Shown: positions 25,422 through 34,525, counted from the stretch's first letter. The stretch: 64,000 bases of DNA from Flagellimonas amoyensis (GCF_003058265.1 NZ_QBUK01000005.1:186001-250000); one strand, 5' to 3'. Notes: generated from the sequence alone by a model not told the origin. Numbers and translations are program-made.

Positions 25422-27239
25422 ATGGGGTTGGTTACTGCGAAAGAAGTGGCAAAAGTGGTCCATCTGGACAAATATGGCTTTTTGGGAACTTTTGTGGGAT
25501 GGCTTTTGATGGTTGCCACCAAGATTACCACCATTAATCGATTCTACAACAAGAACAAGGAACTTCCGGGGCCGGAATTTCTGGATGCCATCCTTGAACA
25601 TTATGAAATTGATTTTGAGATTCCGGAGGAAGATCTGAAGAGACTTCCCAAGTCCGGGCCCTATATCACCATAAGCAACCATCCCCTTGGGGGAATAGAT
25701 GGGGTGCTGCTCCTTAAGCTGTTGTCCAACGAGCGTCCCGATTTCAAGATCATCGCCAATTTTCTGCTACATCGGATAGAGCCCCTTCGGCCCTACATCA
25801 TGCCCGTTAACCCATTTGAGAGCCACAAGGATGCCAAGAGCAGTATCACTGGTTTCAAAAGTGCACTCAACCATTTGAGGGAAGGCCACCCACTGGGGAT
25901 TTTCCCGGCGGGGGAGGTGTCCACTTACAAAGATGGCAAATTAGTGGTGGACAGGCCTTGGGAGGAAGCGGCCATCAAACTGATCCGAAAAGCGGAAGTG
26001 CCCGTAGTACCCATCTATTTCCATGCGAGGAACAGTCGTCTTTTCTATGCGCTTTCCAAAATGAACGATGTGTTCCGGACGGCCAAACTACCGTCAGAGC
26101 TGACCTCACAGCGGATGCGTCCCATTAAGGTGCGTATTGGGCAGCCCATATCGGTGGCCACACAGAACGAGGAGGAGACTTTGGAATCCTTTACCGAACT
26201 GCTCAGAAAGAAGACCTATCTGCTGGCCAATGCCTTTGAAAAGGAACGTTTGATAGACAAGGTACCGACCTCTTTGAAGATCCCGAAACCGCCCCAGAAA
26301 ATCGCAACGCCCATCAATGCCAAAGTGCTTGCCGAAGAAATAGAGCGGTTGCGCGAAAAGGATTGTCGCGTGCTCCAGAGCAAAAATTATGAAGTGTTCC
26401 TGGCCAAGCAAGAGGATATGCCCTTTTGCCTGAACGAAATTGGGAGGCAACGCGAAGTGACCTTCAGGGAAGTGGGAGAGGGGACCAACAATGCCATCGA
26501 CCTGGACAAATTCGATTCCTATTACCACCATCTTTTTCTTTGGGACGATGACGACAAGGCCATTGTCGGGGCCTACCGAATGGGATTGGGCTCCGAAATA
26601 TTTGAGAAATATGGGATAGATGGGTTCTATCTGCAAGATCTTTTTCGATTTGAGCCAGAACTGTATGGGATGATGGCCAAGTCCATAGAAATGGGAAGGG
26701 CCTACATCATCAAGGAATACCAACAAAAACCCATGCCCTTGTTCTTGTTGTGGAAGGGGATTGTTCATACCACATTGAGGCATCCGGAGCATAAATACCT
26801 GATCGGGGGGGTGAGCATCAGCAACCAGTTCTCCAATTTTTCAAAATCCCTGATGATCGAGTTCATGAAGTCCAACTATTGGGATCCTTATGTGGCCCAA
26901 TATATCCGTCCCAAAAAGGAATTCAAGGTAAAACTCAAGGATGCTGACAAGGAGTTTGTATTTGATGAGACCCAGGCCGACCTGAACAAGTTCGATAAGC
27001 TCATCAGCGAGGTGGAGCCAGGGAACTTAAGATTGCCGGTATTGATCAAAAAGTACATCAAGCAGAATGCGAAAGTGGTGGCCTTCAATGTGGACCCTCT
27101 TTTCAACAATTCTGTGGATGGGCTTATGTACATCAAGATTGCCGATCTACCCGAAAGCACGGTAAAACCTGTGATGGAGGAGTTCCAGGCCGAGTTGGAG
27201 CGAAAGATGGCCGAAGGCAATGGTCCAGTGGTCAGCTAG
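25422..27239 (+). CDS. olsF: fused acyltransferase, OlsF-like (PlsC-type plus OlsB/hemolysin-type domains)
   Basis: This 605-aa two-domain protein has a first half that is a glycerolipid-type acyltransferase with the H-x5-D box NHPLGGID (H87, D93) and the later GIFPAGEVSTYKDG. The second half (about 325-605) is a GNAT-related N-acyltransferase of the OlsB type, with WDDDDKAIVGAYRMGLG, EMGRAYI and LIGGVSISNQF. OlsF proteins make ornithine (or other aminoacyl) lipids in one polypeptide, N-acylating the amino acid and then O-acylating the product. The amino acid used here is not predictable. A TATCTTTA element lies about 25 bases upstream of the start. Confidence 0.85.
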   Translation: MGLVTAKEVAKVVHLDKYGFLGTFVGWLLMVATKITTINRFYNKNKELPGPEFLDAILEHYEIDFEIPEEDLKRLPKSGPYITISNHPLGGIDGVLLLKLLSNERPDFKIIANFLLHRIEPLRPYIMPVNPFESHKDAKSSITGFKSALNHLREGHPLGIFPAGEVSTYKDGKLVVDRPWEEAAIKLIRKAEVPVVPIYFHARNSRLFYALSKMNDVFRTAKLPSELTSQRMRPIKVRIGQPISVATQNEEETLESFTELLRKKTYLLANAFEKERLIDKVPTSLKIPKPPQKIATPINAKVLAEEIERLREKDCRVLQSKNYEVFLAKQEDMPFCLNEIGRQREVTFREVGEGTNNAIDLDKFDSYYHHLFLWDDDDKAIVGAYRMGLGSEIFEKYGIDGFYLQDLFRFEPELYGMMAKSIEMGRAYIIKEYQQKPMPLFLLWKGIVHTTLRHPEHKYLIGGVSISNQFSNFSKSLMIEFMKSNYWDPYVAQYIRPKKEFKVKLKDADKEFVFDETQADLNKFDKLISEVEPGNLRLPVLIKKYIKQNAKVVAFNVDPLFNNSVDGLMYIKIADLPESTVKPVMEEFQAELERKMAEGNGPVVS

Positions 27240-27240
27240 A

Positions 27241-27732
27241 TCAGTCCATCCCTACGGTACTGCTACGCCTTTCAAACAACAGATTGTCTTTCCATACTCC
27301 ATAGATCTTGCCTATCCGCTCGCGTTTGCCAATATATCGGAAGCCCATCTTTTCATGGAGTTTGATGCTGTCCGAATTTTCAGGGAAGATTCCAGATTGT
27401 ATGGTCCAAAAACCGGCTTTTTCACTTTCTTCGATCAAGCGTTCCATCAACAATCGGCCTATTCCCTTGCCGCGACTCTGGGCGGAAATATAGATGCTGA
27501 CTTCACCGACACCTCCATATACACAACGGCTGGATACCGGTGAGAGGGCCGCCCACCCCAAAAGGGTACCGTTTTCCTCAACAACCAATCTGGAATGCGT
27601 GGTGTGGGAGATGTCCCATTGGTCATAACCAGGGGCACTGGTCTCAAATGTAGCAAATCCTGTAGCTATTCCTTCGGAATAGATGTTGGAAACCTGCTCC
27701 CAATCGGAAGCAATCATCTGTCGGACTATCAT
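27241..27732 (-). CDS. phosphinothricin/arsinothricin-type N-acetyltransferase (ArsN1-like GNAT)
   Basis: This 163-aa GNAT has the full pattern of the phosphinothricin acetyltransferase subgroup: GFATFETSAP, GWAALSPVSSR, VGEVSIYIS, the CoA loop QSRGKGIGRLL, GIFPENSDSIKLHEKMGFR and a closing ERRSS. It sits at the end of an arsR/DUF6428 cluster. That context favours the ArsN1 branch, which acetylates the organoarsenical arsinothricin, over methionine sulfoximine or phosphinothricin; this is inference. The start at 27732 (MIVRQMIASDW) was chosen over a longer frame that would overlap the preceding gene. Confidence 0.85.
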   Translation of the reverse strand: MIVRQMIASDWEQVSNIYSEGIATGFATFETSAPGYDQWDISHTTHSRLVVEENGTLLGWAALSPVSSRCVYGGVGEVSIYISAQSRGKGIGRLLMERLIEESEKAGFWTIQSGIFPENSDSIKLHEKMGFRYIGKRERIGKIYGVWKDNLLFERRSSTVGMD

Positions 27733-27743
27733 ATCACTCTGGA

Positions 27744-28232
27744 TTAACAACAGCCTGATCCTGGGGTACAACATGCTTTTTCGGCAACTGGATCTTCCAC
27801 AACAACGCCGCAGGTCTCCTTGGCCTTGCAATCCGTTTTTTCAACGGATAGTTTCATGATGAGGGCCTTGTTGTCCAAAACATAATCACTCACATAAAGT
27901 TGGGCGGTATGGAATTGAGGATTGCTGTATTCAAATTTGATCTCGGCATCTTGGACCATGGGTTTGATGCGGTCCACCTTGTTCAGGATACCCAACGCTT
28001 TATAGGCCGACATAAACTCGGTCTTGCCTTTCTCCTTTGGACTTTCCCAAAGCTGGATAATGGTCTCTTTCCAAAAATCGGTATTGGCACCACAGTCAAC
28101 AGCGTCAATGGTGATGTTCTTCACTTCGGTGATGTGGTAGTTGGCCCCAACGAACCGTTCCGGTGCATATTCAAAGTGTAAACTTTTGTCTTGATGTTGT
28201 TTTAAAAGGGATAGGAATTCGGATGTTTTCAT
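27744..28232 (-). CDS. DUF6428 family protein with Cys-rich tail
   Basis: This 162-aa protein resembles the DUF6428 proteins found next to ArsR regulators in Bacteroidetes ars clusters. The body is typical (LHFEYAPERFVGANYHITEVKN ... DAVDCGANTDFWKETIIQLWES). The C-terminus is unusual, with six cysteines in the last ~30 residues plus a final CC pair, a plausible soft-metal site. It starts 2 bases after the arsR stop (28235), indicating a tight operon. The start at 28232 (MKTSEFL) is preferred to one four codons upstream that would overlap arsR. Confidence 0.82.
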   Translation of the reverse strand: MKTSEFLSLLKQHQDKSLHFEYAPERFVGANYHITEVKNITIDAVDCGANTDFWKETIIQLWESPKEKGKTEFMSAYKALGILNKVDRIKPMVQDAEIKFEYSNPQFHTAQLYVSDYVLDNKALIMKLSVEKTDCKAKETCGVVVEDPVAEKACCTPGSGCC

Positions 28233-28234
28233 GG

Positions 28235-28558
28235 TTAACAGCAATTACGGTTAATATTGGAAAAGAACAGATGGAAGGACTGTTGCAGTTCTTCCCAACG
28301 TTCTTGGTTGATGCAGTAGCAGAGGTTCTTTCCTTCGAAGGTGCCTTTGAGGAGACCTATCTTCTTGATTTCGTTCAAATGTTGCGATATGGTGGGCTGA
28401 GACAGGCCAATTACATCCACAAGGTCGTTGCAGATGCAGTTTTCCTGTTTGCTGATATACTCCAATATGGCGACCCGTGCAGGATGCGCCATGACCTTGG
28501 CAATTTTTGCCAGCTCATTGTGGGTTGCGGAAAACATATGTGTTTTGGAGGCTCCCAT
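28235..28558 (-). CDS. arsR: ArsR/SmtB family transcriptional regulator
   Basis: This 107-aa winged-helix repressor has the core MAHPARVAILEYI, the motif NCICNDLVDVIGLSQPTISQHLNEIKKIGLL (DNA-recognition helix) and the wing GKNLCYCIN. The C-x-C in the alpha-3 region (ENCICND) parallels the arsenite-binding cysteines of ArsR, and the protein ends in CC. It heads the three-gene cluster with DUF6428 and the ArsN1-like GNAT, so it probably controls them. No arsC or acr3 transporter is adjacent. Confidence 0.92.
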   Translation of the reverse strand: MGASKTHMFSATHNELAKIAKVMAHPARVAILEYISKQENCICNDLVDVIGLSQPTISQHLNEIKKIGLLKGTFEGKNLCYCINQERWEELQQSFHLFFSNINRNCC

Positions 28559-28614
28559 GAAAATGCCTATGAATGAAAATTTAATATTGCAATATTACGA
28601 TGATATATCGAAAT

Positions 28615-28645
28615 AAAAAAGCCGAACAGAAAAATATTCGGCTTT
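28615..28645 (-). terminator. Rho-independent terminator after the DUF4870 gene
   Basis: The arms AAAGCCGAA (28618-28626) and TTCGGCTTT (28637-28645) form a 9-bp stem. Read on the minus strand the stem is followed by a T run, in the right place after the stop at 28658. Confidence 0.8.
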
Positions 28646-28657
28646 GGGTACTATCAA

Positions 28658-29044
28658 TTATAGACTTTTGAACCAGTTTTGGAAATGCTCACCCACCAAA
28701 AATACAGGCTTTTGATTTCCGTTGATGGCTCCGATCAAACTCATGATCCATAAGATGAACGGGAAAATCCATGCGATCAAATTCACAATAGGAATGATTC
28801 CCAAGACAAATCCCAAAAGGAAGATGCCAAGAATCTGTCTGATGTAAAAAGAACCAATAGCGGTTTTGTTGCTACTGTTCATGATGATGGCTATGATCCA
28901 TCCGATCAAGGTCAAATGGGCAATAATCGCCACAGTTTTCCCACTATCAGGATTTTTGGGATCAAAGGTATCCTTTACATCTTCTTTGAATTCTTTGGCA
29001 GCTTCTTCAGCTTTGTCTCCTAAGTCTTTTTTTTCTTCGGACAT
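28658..29044 (-). CDS. DUF4870 domain membrane protein
   Basis: This 128-aa protein has an acidic/lysine-rich first 30 residues (EEKKDLGDKAEEAAKEF) followed by three to four hydrophobic membrane segments (LTLIGWIIAIIM, FLLGFVLGIIPIVNLIAWIFPFILWIMSLIGAI). The pattern matches the DUF4870/Tic20-like small membrane proteins. Function is unknown. It is monocistronic, with its own terminator downstream. Confidence 0.88.
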   Translation of the reverse strand: MSEEKKDLGDKAEEAAKEFKEDVKDTFDPKNPDSGKTVAIIAHLTLIGWIIAIIMNSSNKTAIGSFYIRQILGIFLLGFVLGIIPIVNLIAWIFPFILWIMSLIGAINGNQKPVFLVGEHFQNWFKSL

Positions 29045-29096
29045 TGTTTTAAATGTGTTGGTTAATGAAAGCTAAATGTAGGAAATAAATCAATAT

Positions 29097-29483
29097 CTAA
29101 AGGAATGCTTTATCAACAGGTTCCCATAGTTCCAGTTTGTTGCCTTCGGGATCCATGATCCAACCAAATTTTCCATACTCATATTCTTTAATCTCCCCGA
29201 TGACCTGGACCCCTTCCTTTTTGAGGGCTTCCAATAGTTCCACAAGGTTTTCTACCCTAAAGTTCATCATAAACTGTTTTTCGCTGGGTTGGAAATGGGA
29301 TGAATGTTCGTCCATTGGGCTCCATTGCGTCATGCAATCCTTGCCCTCTTGGTCCTTCCACCAAAAGGAACAGCCGTAAGGGTCCGTGTTGAGGCCCAAA
29401 TGCTCCTTGTACCATTCCTTGATTTTGTCCGGGTCTTTGGTCTTGAAGAAAAAACCGCCCAATCCCGTTACTCTATTTTTCAT
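29097..29483 (-). CDS. VOC family (glyoxalase-fold) protein
   Basis: This 128-aa protein has the two beta-alpha-beta-beta-beta halves of the vicinal oxygen chelate fold (GLGGFFFKTKDPDKIKEWYKEHLGL ... FGWIMDPEGNKLELWEP). The metal-binding-type glutamate near ELWEP is present. The substrate is unknown; relatives include lactoylglutathione lyase-like and bleomycin-binding proteins. It overlaps the upstream DUF1801 gene by 4 bases (29480-29483), so the two are translationally coupled. Confidence 0.9.
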   Translation of the reverse strand: MKNRVTGLGGFFFKTKDPDKIKEWYKEHLGLNTDPYGCSFWWKDQEGKDCMTQWSPMDEHSSHFQPSEKQFMMNFRVENLVELLEALKKEGVQVIGEIKEYEYGKFGWIMDPEGNKLELWEPVDKAFL

Positions 29484-29938
29484 GATTTTTTGATGTTTTG
29501 TTCATAGATCTTGATCCATTCCTGAGGCGTCATCTTTTGGCACAATTCCCCGATGAGTTGATAGGGAATGTTCTGGATGTTCTTGAAACGGATGCAGCTT
29601 TTGCCCATGTCCAGTTTGGTGCTCACATGTTTGGGATATTCGCCCACGAACCAATCATGAATTTTTTTATCGGCATAGATGGCCGAATGGTACAAGGCCA
29701 CAAAATTTTTCTGTGAGGCAATGTTGGCAAAGGGCAGGGGAAGCTTTGGGTCGCAATGGTAGCCGTCCGGATAGAGGGAGTGGGGCACCACAAAACCGAT
29801 CATCCCATAATTGATGCATTCCTCAAAACCCTTGGGAAGGTTGTTTTTTACGGTCTCTCGCAATTTTGAAATGGCATCTTTGCGCTCTTCGGGTACTTTG
29901 CTGATGTATTCTTCCGGTGTTTTGGCGTCTATGGTCAT
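29480..29938 (-). CDS. DUF1801 domain protein
   Basis: This 152-aa protein matches DUF1801 (YdhG-like): TPEEYISKVPEERKDAISKLRETVKNNLP at the N-terminus, then INYGMIGFVVPHS and NFVALYHSAIYADKKI, and a C-terminal helix ending in a TPQEWIKIYEQ segment. The family has an unknown cytoplasmic role. Overlap with the VOC gene indicates an operon, probably with the DUF4199 gene 7 bases upstream. Confidence 0.9.
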   Translation of the reverse strand: MTIDAKTPEEYISKVPEERKDAISKLRETVKNNLPKGFEECINYGMIGFVVPHSLYPDGYHCDPKLPLPFANIASQKNFVALYHSAIYADKKIHDWFVGEYPKHVSTKLDMGKSCIRFKNIQNIPYQLIGELCQKMTPQEWIKIYEQNIKKS

Positions 29939-29945
29939 ATTGGAA

Positions 29946-30452
29946 TTATTTTCGATGTAAGATCAATGAAGAAAGCAGACTGATGATGAACCCAATGATG
30001 AAAACCGTAAGGGCCATAAAGGTGAAGGACATCAGAGGATTGGAAAATTGTTCACGCTCCGCTTCCAGTCGGGCCAACTGTGCCTCCAACTCATCCGCAG
30101 GGAGGGATGCCCTTAAATTATCGGAGGCATTTTCATAGTAATCGGCCATGAAATCAGGGTTCAGCACCTCGGTGTAAAAGACATCCAAAAGCCCAAATAC
30201 AAGGGCAGTGATAAGGCTGATCAGGATACCGATGATCAACGCATCCTTGAAACTTAGCTTGCCTGCGTTTTCCTTGTCCCTATACTGTTTGATCCCAAAA
30301 TAGACAAAACTGAGGGAAAGCACAATGGACACATAGCCCAACACTTCCTGAACCGATAAGGAGAGGCCATCCAAGGCAAACCAACTGATCAGAAAGAGGA
30401 CACAAATGGTGATGGCACCATACGCTCCAAATTTCACTACTGTTTTTTTCAT
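29946..30452 (-). CDS. DUF4199 domain membrane protein
   Basis: This 168-aa membrane protein has the start MKKTVVKFGAYGAIT and the core LGYVSIVLSLSFVYFGIKQYRDKENAGKLSFKDALIIGILISLI, typical of DUF4199 proteins of Bacteroidetes. Four hydrophobic segments are visible, with an extramembrane helical stretch at about 100-140 (DFMADYYENASDNLRASLP). Function is unknown. The start at 30452 was chosen because it begins at the conserved MKKTV and the longer frame adds nothing conserved. Confidence 0.88.
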   Translation of the reverse strand: MKKTVVKFGAYGAITICVLFLISWFALDGLSLSVQEVLGYVSIVLSLSFVYFGIKQYRDKENAGKLSFKDALIIGILISLITALVFGLLDVFYTEVLNPDFMADYYENASDNLRASLPADELEAQLARLEAEREQFSNPLMSFTFMALTVFIIGFIISLLSSLILHRK

Positions 30453-30550
30453 GGTTTTCAATTTAAAAGATTGGACCAAAAGTAGGGGTGCGGTACAGTT
30501 GAGGGCTCATACTAAAGTACCAAAATCGGGGAAAACTCCTTTGAAAAAGT

Positions 30551-30967
30551 CTAGATGGATAAAATTTGCAGGTCTATGGCCTTTTGTATGGCCTGGGTTC
30601 TCCGCTTGGCATCGAGCTTTAGGAGGAGGTTGGAAACGTGCGTTTTGATGGTGCTTTCGGAAACAAAAAGGGTATTCGCGATTTCCTTATTGGACAATCC
30701 CTTGGAAATATGGACCAGTACTTCATATTCCCTTTTGCTTATGCCGAGCTGCTCCACTTTTTTTAGGTCGATGGGACCACTGGGGTCTGCGGATGGGCGA
30801 ATGGTCTTTCTGTTGATGTATAACCCTACGAAGAAAAAAACAAGGGCTATTCCGGAAAGGATGATCTCAATGGAAGTATCCCCGGAAAAGTAGGCATAGG
30901 AACTCAACTTGAAGAGCGCCAACAAGGCAATGATCAATGCAGAGAACACAAGAATAGTCTTTTTCAC
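30551..30967 (-). CDS. membrane-anchored LuxR-type HTH regulator
   Basis: This 138-aa protein has two membrane segments (about 5-27 and 33-52) joined directly to a C-terminal LuxR/FixJ helix-turn-helix (LGISKREYEVLVHISKGLSNKEIANTLFVSESTIKTHVSNLLLKLDAK, about 72-120). There is no receiver or sensor domain, so activity would have to be controlled at the membrane or by a partner. It lies upstream of the DUF4199/DUF1801/VOC genes on the same strand and could regulate them. Confidence 0.88.
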   Translation of the reverse strand: MKKTILVFSALIIALLALFKLSSYAYFSGDTSIEIILSGIALVFFFVGLYINRKTIRPSADPSGPIDLKKVEQLGISKREYEVLVHISKGLSNKEIANTLFVSESTIKTHVSNLLLKLDAKRRTQAIQKAIDLQILSI

Positions 30968-30976
30968 CCCATAAAA

Positions 30977-31909
30977 TTAGCAAAATTTGGCCTTGACCTT
31001 GTCCACAATGGTCTGAGCCAGCTTTTCCTTGCTTTCCACGGTCCATCCGGCCACATGGGGGGTCAGCAGAACGTTCTTTGCCTTTCGGAGGTATTTGAAG
31101 GCCTTGGGTTTTTGGACGAACATGTTCTCAAAGGATTTTTTCTCATACTCCAACACATCCAGCCCAGCGCCCAATACCTTCCCGGATTTCAATGCTGTGA
31201 CGAGGTCCTCGGTCACCACACATTTGCCCCGGGCAGTATTCAACAGCCAAAAAGGTTTGTGGAATGCATTGATGAACTCGGAATTTACTATGCCTTGGGT
31301 AAGTTCCGTTTGGGGAACGTGAAGGCTCACCACATCGGATTTTTGCTGGAACTCCATGATCCCTACTTGACGGGCATTCTCGTCGTCCACGCCGCCCACG
31401 ATGTCATAACAGATCACCTCTACATCAAAGCCCCTTAGTTTTTTGGCAAATGCCTTGCCCATGTTCCCATAACCGATGATCCCCACGGTCTTGCCGTCCA
31501 GTTCCACACCGCGGTTACCCTCACGGTCCCATTTGCCCTTTTTCACCTCGCGGTTGGCCTTGCACATATGGTTCATCAGGGAGAGCAACATGCCCAAAGC
31601 GTGTTCGCCAACAGCGTTGCGGTTGCCCTCGGGTGCAGAAGCGAGGTATATGCCCCTGTGTTTGGCATAACGGACATCGATGTTTTCCAATCCGGCCCCG
31701 ACCCTGCCAATAAACTTCAGGTTGGTTGCCTTTTCCAAAAATTGCTGGTCCAGCGTGAACCGGCTCCTGATGATCACTCCATCGTACAAGTGGATTTTTT
31801 TTTCCACTTCTTCTTTGGTAGAGGTATAGTCTTCGTGGTTTTCAAATCCCAATTGGGCAAATTGCTCCAAGAGCAATGGGTGGTTGGTGTCAACGTGGAG
31901 AATTTTCAT
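30977..31909 (-). CDS. D-2-hydroxyacid dehydrogenase (3-phosphoglycerate dehydrogenase-like)
   Basis: This 310-aa NAD-dependent enzyme has the nucleotide-binding motif VGIIGYGNMGKAFAKKL, the catalytic Arg in LLNTARGKCV, the Glu region after GAGLDVLEYE and the catalytic His in LLTPHVAGWT. There is no C-terminal ACT domain, as in short SerA-like and phosphoglycerate dehydrogenases of Bacteroidetes. The likely role is serine synthesis or a related 2-keto acid reduction. The start at 31909 (MKILHVDTNHP) is the family N-terminus. Confidence 0.88.
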   Translation of the reverse strand: MKILHVDTNHPLLLEQFAQLGFENHEDYTSTKEEVEKKIHLYDGVIIRSRFTLDQQFLEKATNLKFIGRVGAGLENIDVRYAKHRGIYLASAPEGNRNAVGEHALGMLLSLMNHMCKANREVKKGKWDREGNRGVELDGKTVGIIGYGNMGKAFAKKLRGFDVEVICYDIVGGVDDENARQVGIMEFQQKSDVVSLHVPQTELTQGIVNSEFINAFHKPFWLLNTARGKCVVTEDLVTALKSGKVLGAGLDVLEYEKKSFENMFVQKPKAFKYLRKAKNVLLTPHVAGWTVESKEKLAQTIVDKVKAKFC

Positions 31910-31928
31910 GGGATCAAAGATACGATTC

Positions 31929-32294
31929 CTAGATTTTTGGATAGTGGGTCTGGGTTTTTTCGTGTTGGACCTTGCCGGTATGCGAAGTGGACAGTTTTTC
32001 AAAGAGCAGCACATGCACCTCTTCCCCGTTCTTGGTCATCGGGTTGTGCTCCACCCCTTTGGGCACTACAATGATCTCACCTTCACGGACCACTTCGGTC
32101 CTGTCCCTAAATTGCATATAGAGGGTCCCTTTGATCACTTGGAACAGTTCATCCTCGTTTTCGTGGGAATGCCAGACAAATTCGCCCTGTAGTTTGGCAA
32201 GAAGTACCTGCATATCGTCCACAACGGCTATTTGGTGCGGATGCCATTGCTTCGTGAATTCGGCATGTTTTTGTTTTAGGTTGATGGGTTTCAT
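31929..32294 (-). CDS. cupin domain protein
   Basis: This 121-aa single-cupin protein has metal-ligand motif 1 as VWHSHENEDELFQVIKGTLYM (two His and a Glu) and motif 2 as VVPKGVEHNPMTKNG. It is a small cytoplasmic protein with no predictable substrate. It is spaced 10 bases from the mgtE stop upstream and 19 bases from the dehydrogenase start, consistent with one transcript. Confidence 0.9.
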   Translation of the reverse strand: MKPINLKQKHAEFTKQWHPHQIAVVDDMQVLLAKLQGEFVWHSHENEDELFQVIKGTLYMQFRDRTEVVREGEIIVVPKGVEHNPMTKNGEEVHVLLFEKLSTSHTGKVQHEKTQTHYPKI

Positions 32295-32304
32295 CGGCAG
32301 AAAT

Positions 32305-33660
32305 TTAAATCCCCAAGATCAGTTTGGCGATGGAGAAATAGATCAAGATTCCAAAAATATCGTTGCTTGTGGTGATGAATGGCCCTGTGGCAATGGCGGG
32401 GTCAATGCCTCGCCTGTCCAAGAACACGGGGATAAAGGTCCCGATAAGGGCCGCGATGATGATGACGAGGATGACGGCAATCCCAATGGTAATGGAAACC
32501 ACGTAGGGGGTGTTGAACAAAAAGTGACTGACCAATAATACCACTGCAGCAATGGCGAGGCCATTGATGAGACCAATGGCAAATTCTTTCAAAAGTCGTT
32601 TCATGACCTCTCCCTTTACCGTGTCGTTGGCCAATCCCTGTACCATGATGGCCGAAGATTGGACCCCAACGTTCCCGGCTGTGGCCTGGATCAAGGGTAC
32701 AAAAATGAGCAATATGGGAAAGTCTCCCATCAAAGGTTGGAAACTGTTGATGATGCTTGCTGCACCGATGCCTCCGAACATGCCTATGAGTAGCCAGGGT
32801 AGGCGTGCGCGGGTGATTTCCCAGATGCTGTCGTCGGCCTCCACCTCCCTGGAGATACCGGCGGCCAATTGATAATCCTTGTCGGCCTCTTCCCGGATCA
32901 CGTCCACAATGTCATCAATGGTGATGCGCCCCACCAGTCTACCGATCTCGTCCACTACAGGAATGGCCTCCAAGTCGTACTTGGACATGATCTTGGCCAC
33001 ATCCTCAGCGTTTTCGTTCACATTGACATAGTCCACTTTGGGAATGTACACATCTTTGATGTTCGTTTTGGTGGATGTGGTGAGCAGGTCTTTCAAGGAG
33101 AGCCTTCCTTTGAGTATTCCCTCGTCGTCCACTACATAAATGGAGTGCACACGGGTCACATTTTCGGCTTGGGCCCGCATTTCCTTCACGCAGGTGAGCA
33201 CGTTCCAGTTTTCGTTCACTTTCACAAGCTCTTTGGCCATCAAACCCCCAGCGGTGTCCTCGTCATAGCGCAACAGGTCCACAATGTGCTTGGCGTGCTC
33301 CCTGTCCTCGATTTCGGAGATCACCTCTTGGATGATTTCCTTTGGCAGCTCGTTGATGATGTCCGCTGCGTCGTCGGTATCCAGTTCCTCCAACTCGCTC
33401 GCGATCTCTTTGGCGGTAAGGTTGTTCAATACCGCTTCCCGGATGTCCTCGTGCATTTCCGCAAGGATATCGGAGGTCTTCTCACTGTCCAGCAGCTTGA
33501 TGAGATAGGTGGCCTCGTCCACATCCAGTTCATCGGCAATCTCTGCGATGTCGGCATAGTGGAATTCCTGCATCATCAACTGGAGCTCGGCGTTCTTCTG
33601 CTCCGCGATCAGTTGCTGGATCTCTTCTAAAAGCTCGTCTGTAAGTTTAAACGGGGTCAT
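32305..33660 (-). CDS. mgtE: magnesium transporter MgtE
   Basis: This 451-aa Mg2+ channel/transporter has an N-terminal MgtE superhelical domain (residues 1-~130, with [11 protein letters not shown] and [14 protein letters not shown]), two CBS domains (about 135-260), and a C-terminal membrane domain with five hydrophobic segments including [10 protein letters not shown] and the closing [19 protein letters not shown]. The cytosolic domains gate the pore by sensing Mg2+. The start overlaps the rsmA stop by 14 bases, indicating coupling. Confidence 0.96.
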   Translation of the reverse strand: MTPFKLTDELLEEIQQLIAEQKNAELQLMMQEFHYADIAEIADELDVDEATYLIKLLDSEKTSDILAEMHEDIREAVLNNLTAKEIASELEELDTDDAADIINELPKEIIQEVISEIEDREHAKHIVDLLRYDEDTAGGLMAKELVKVNENWNVLTCVKEMRAQAENVTRVHSIYVVDDEGILKGRLSLKDLLTTSTKTNIKDVYIPKVDYVNVNENAEDVAKIMSKYDLEAIPVVDEIGRLVGRITIDDIVDVIREEADKDYQLAAGISREVEADDSIWEITRARLPWLLIGMFGGIGAASIINSFQPLMGDFPILLIFVPLIQATAGNVGVQSSAIMVQGLANDTVKGEVMKRLLKEFAIGLINGLAIAAVVLLVSHFLFNTPYVVSITIGIAVILVIIIAALIGTFIPVFLDRRGIDPAIATGPFITTSNDIFGILIYFSIAKLILGI

Positions 33661-34507
33661 TGGCTATCTTTTGGGTCAACGTTACAAAATCTGCCACACT
33701 GAGCTGTTCCGGGCGTTGGTCAAAGATAGTATCTTCTTTGAGATTATTGGATAGGCCGAAGGTTTTAAGACTGTTGCGGATGGTCTTCCGCCGTTGGTTG
33801 AAGGCCGTTTTCACCACTTTGAAAAAAAGGCGTTCGTCGCAGGCCAATTTCTGTTCGTCCCTTCGGATCAGGCGCAATACACCGGAATCCACCTTTGGTG
33901 GCGGGTCAAAAACGGTGGGTGGCACGGTGAACAGGTATTCAGCCTCATAGAAGGCCTGTACCAGCACGGACAGGATGCCATAAGTCTTGCTCCCTGGTTT
34001 TTCACAGATGCGCTGGGCCACTTCTTTTTGGAACATCCCTGAAAATTCTGGGATCTGTTCCCGCATTTCCAACATTTTGAAAACAATCTGACTGGAAATG
34101 TTGTAGGGGAAGTTGCCTGTGATGGCAAATGGCTCATCGCCATAGAGTTCCGTCAGGTCGAACTTTAAAAAATCGGCCTCGATGACGTTCAGACGATTGT
34201 TTTTTTGAAGGATTTCCGAATGTTCCAAGGGAAAACTGTGGTTCAGGTACACGATGGATTCCGCATCGAGGTCCATGGCCACGAGATCTAGATCACGCTT
34301 GAGCAGATGTTTGGTGAGCACACCCATTCCGGGGCCGATCTCCAGCACGTTTTTGTACCCTTTTAGCGTAAGGGTCCCTGCTATCTGTTCGGCAATGGTC
34401 TCATCCGTGAGAAAATGCTGTCCCAAATGCTTCTTGGCCCGAACGGCACCTTCTTCCTGTTTTTTGGCTCCGCCTTGGGCAGACCATTTTTTCTTCTTTT
34501 TGGACAC
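33647..34507 (-). CDS. rsmA: 16S rRNA (adenine1518-N6/adenine1519-N6)-dimethyltransferase
   Basis: This 286-aa SAM-dependent methyltransferase dimethylates two adenosines of helix 45 during 30S maturation. HLGQHFL (27-33), the SAM motif EIGPGMG (56-62) and the catalytic NFPYNISS (132-139) are intact. A basic, probably disordered N-terminal extension of about 25 residues ([15 protein letters not shown]) precedes the family core. The 3' end overlaps mgtE by 14 bases, so the two genes share a transcript. Confidence 0.96.
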   Translation of the reverse strand: MSKKKKKWSAQGGAKKQEEGAVRAKKHLGQHFLTDETIAEQIAGTLTLKGYKNVLEIGPGMGVLTKHLLKRDLDLVAMDLDAESIVYLNHSFPLEHSEILQKNNRLNVIEADFLKFDLTELYGDEPFAITGNFPYNISSQIVFKMLEMREQIPEFSGMFQKEVAQRICEKPGSKTYGILSVLVQAFYEAEYLFTVPPTVFDPPPKVDSGVLRLIRRDEQKLACDERLFFKVVKTAFNQRRKTIRNSLKTFGLSNNLKEDTIFDQRPEQLSVADFVTLTQKIANDPV

Positions 34508-34525
34508 GGCCGGTTTTTTTGCAAG

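Noticed and set aside
32869..33630. 253-codon open frame opposite mgtE
   Set aside because: His/Val-rich shadow sequence with no family features; the sense strand has unmistakable MgtE and CBS domains.
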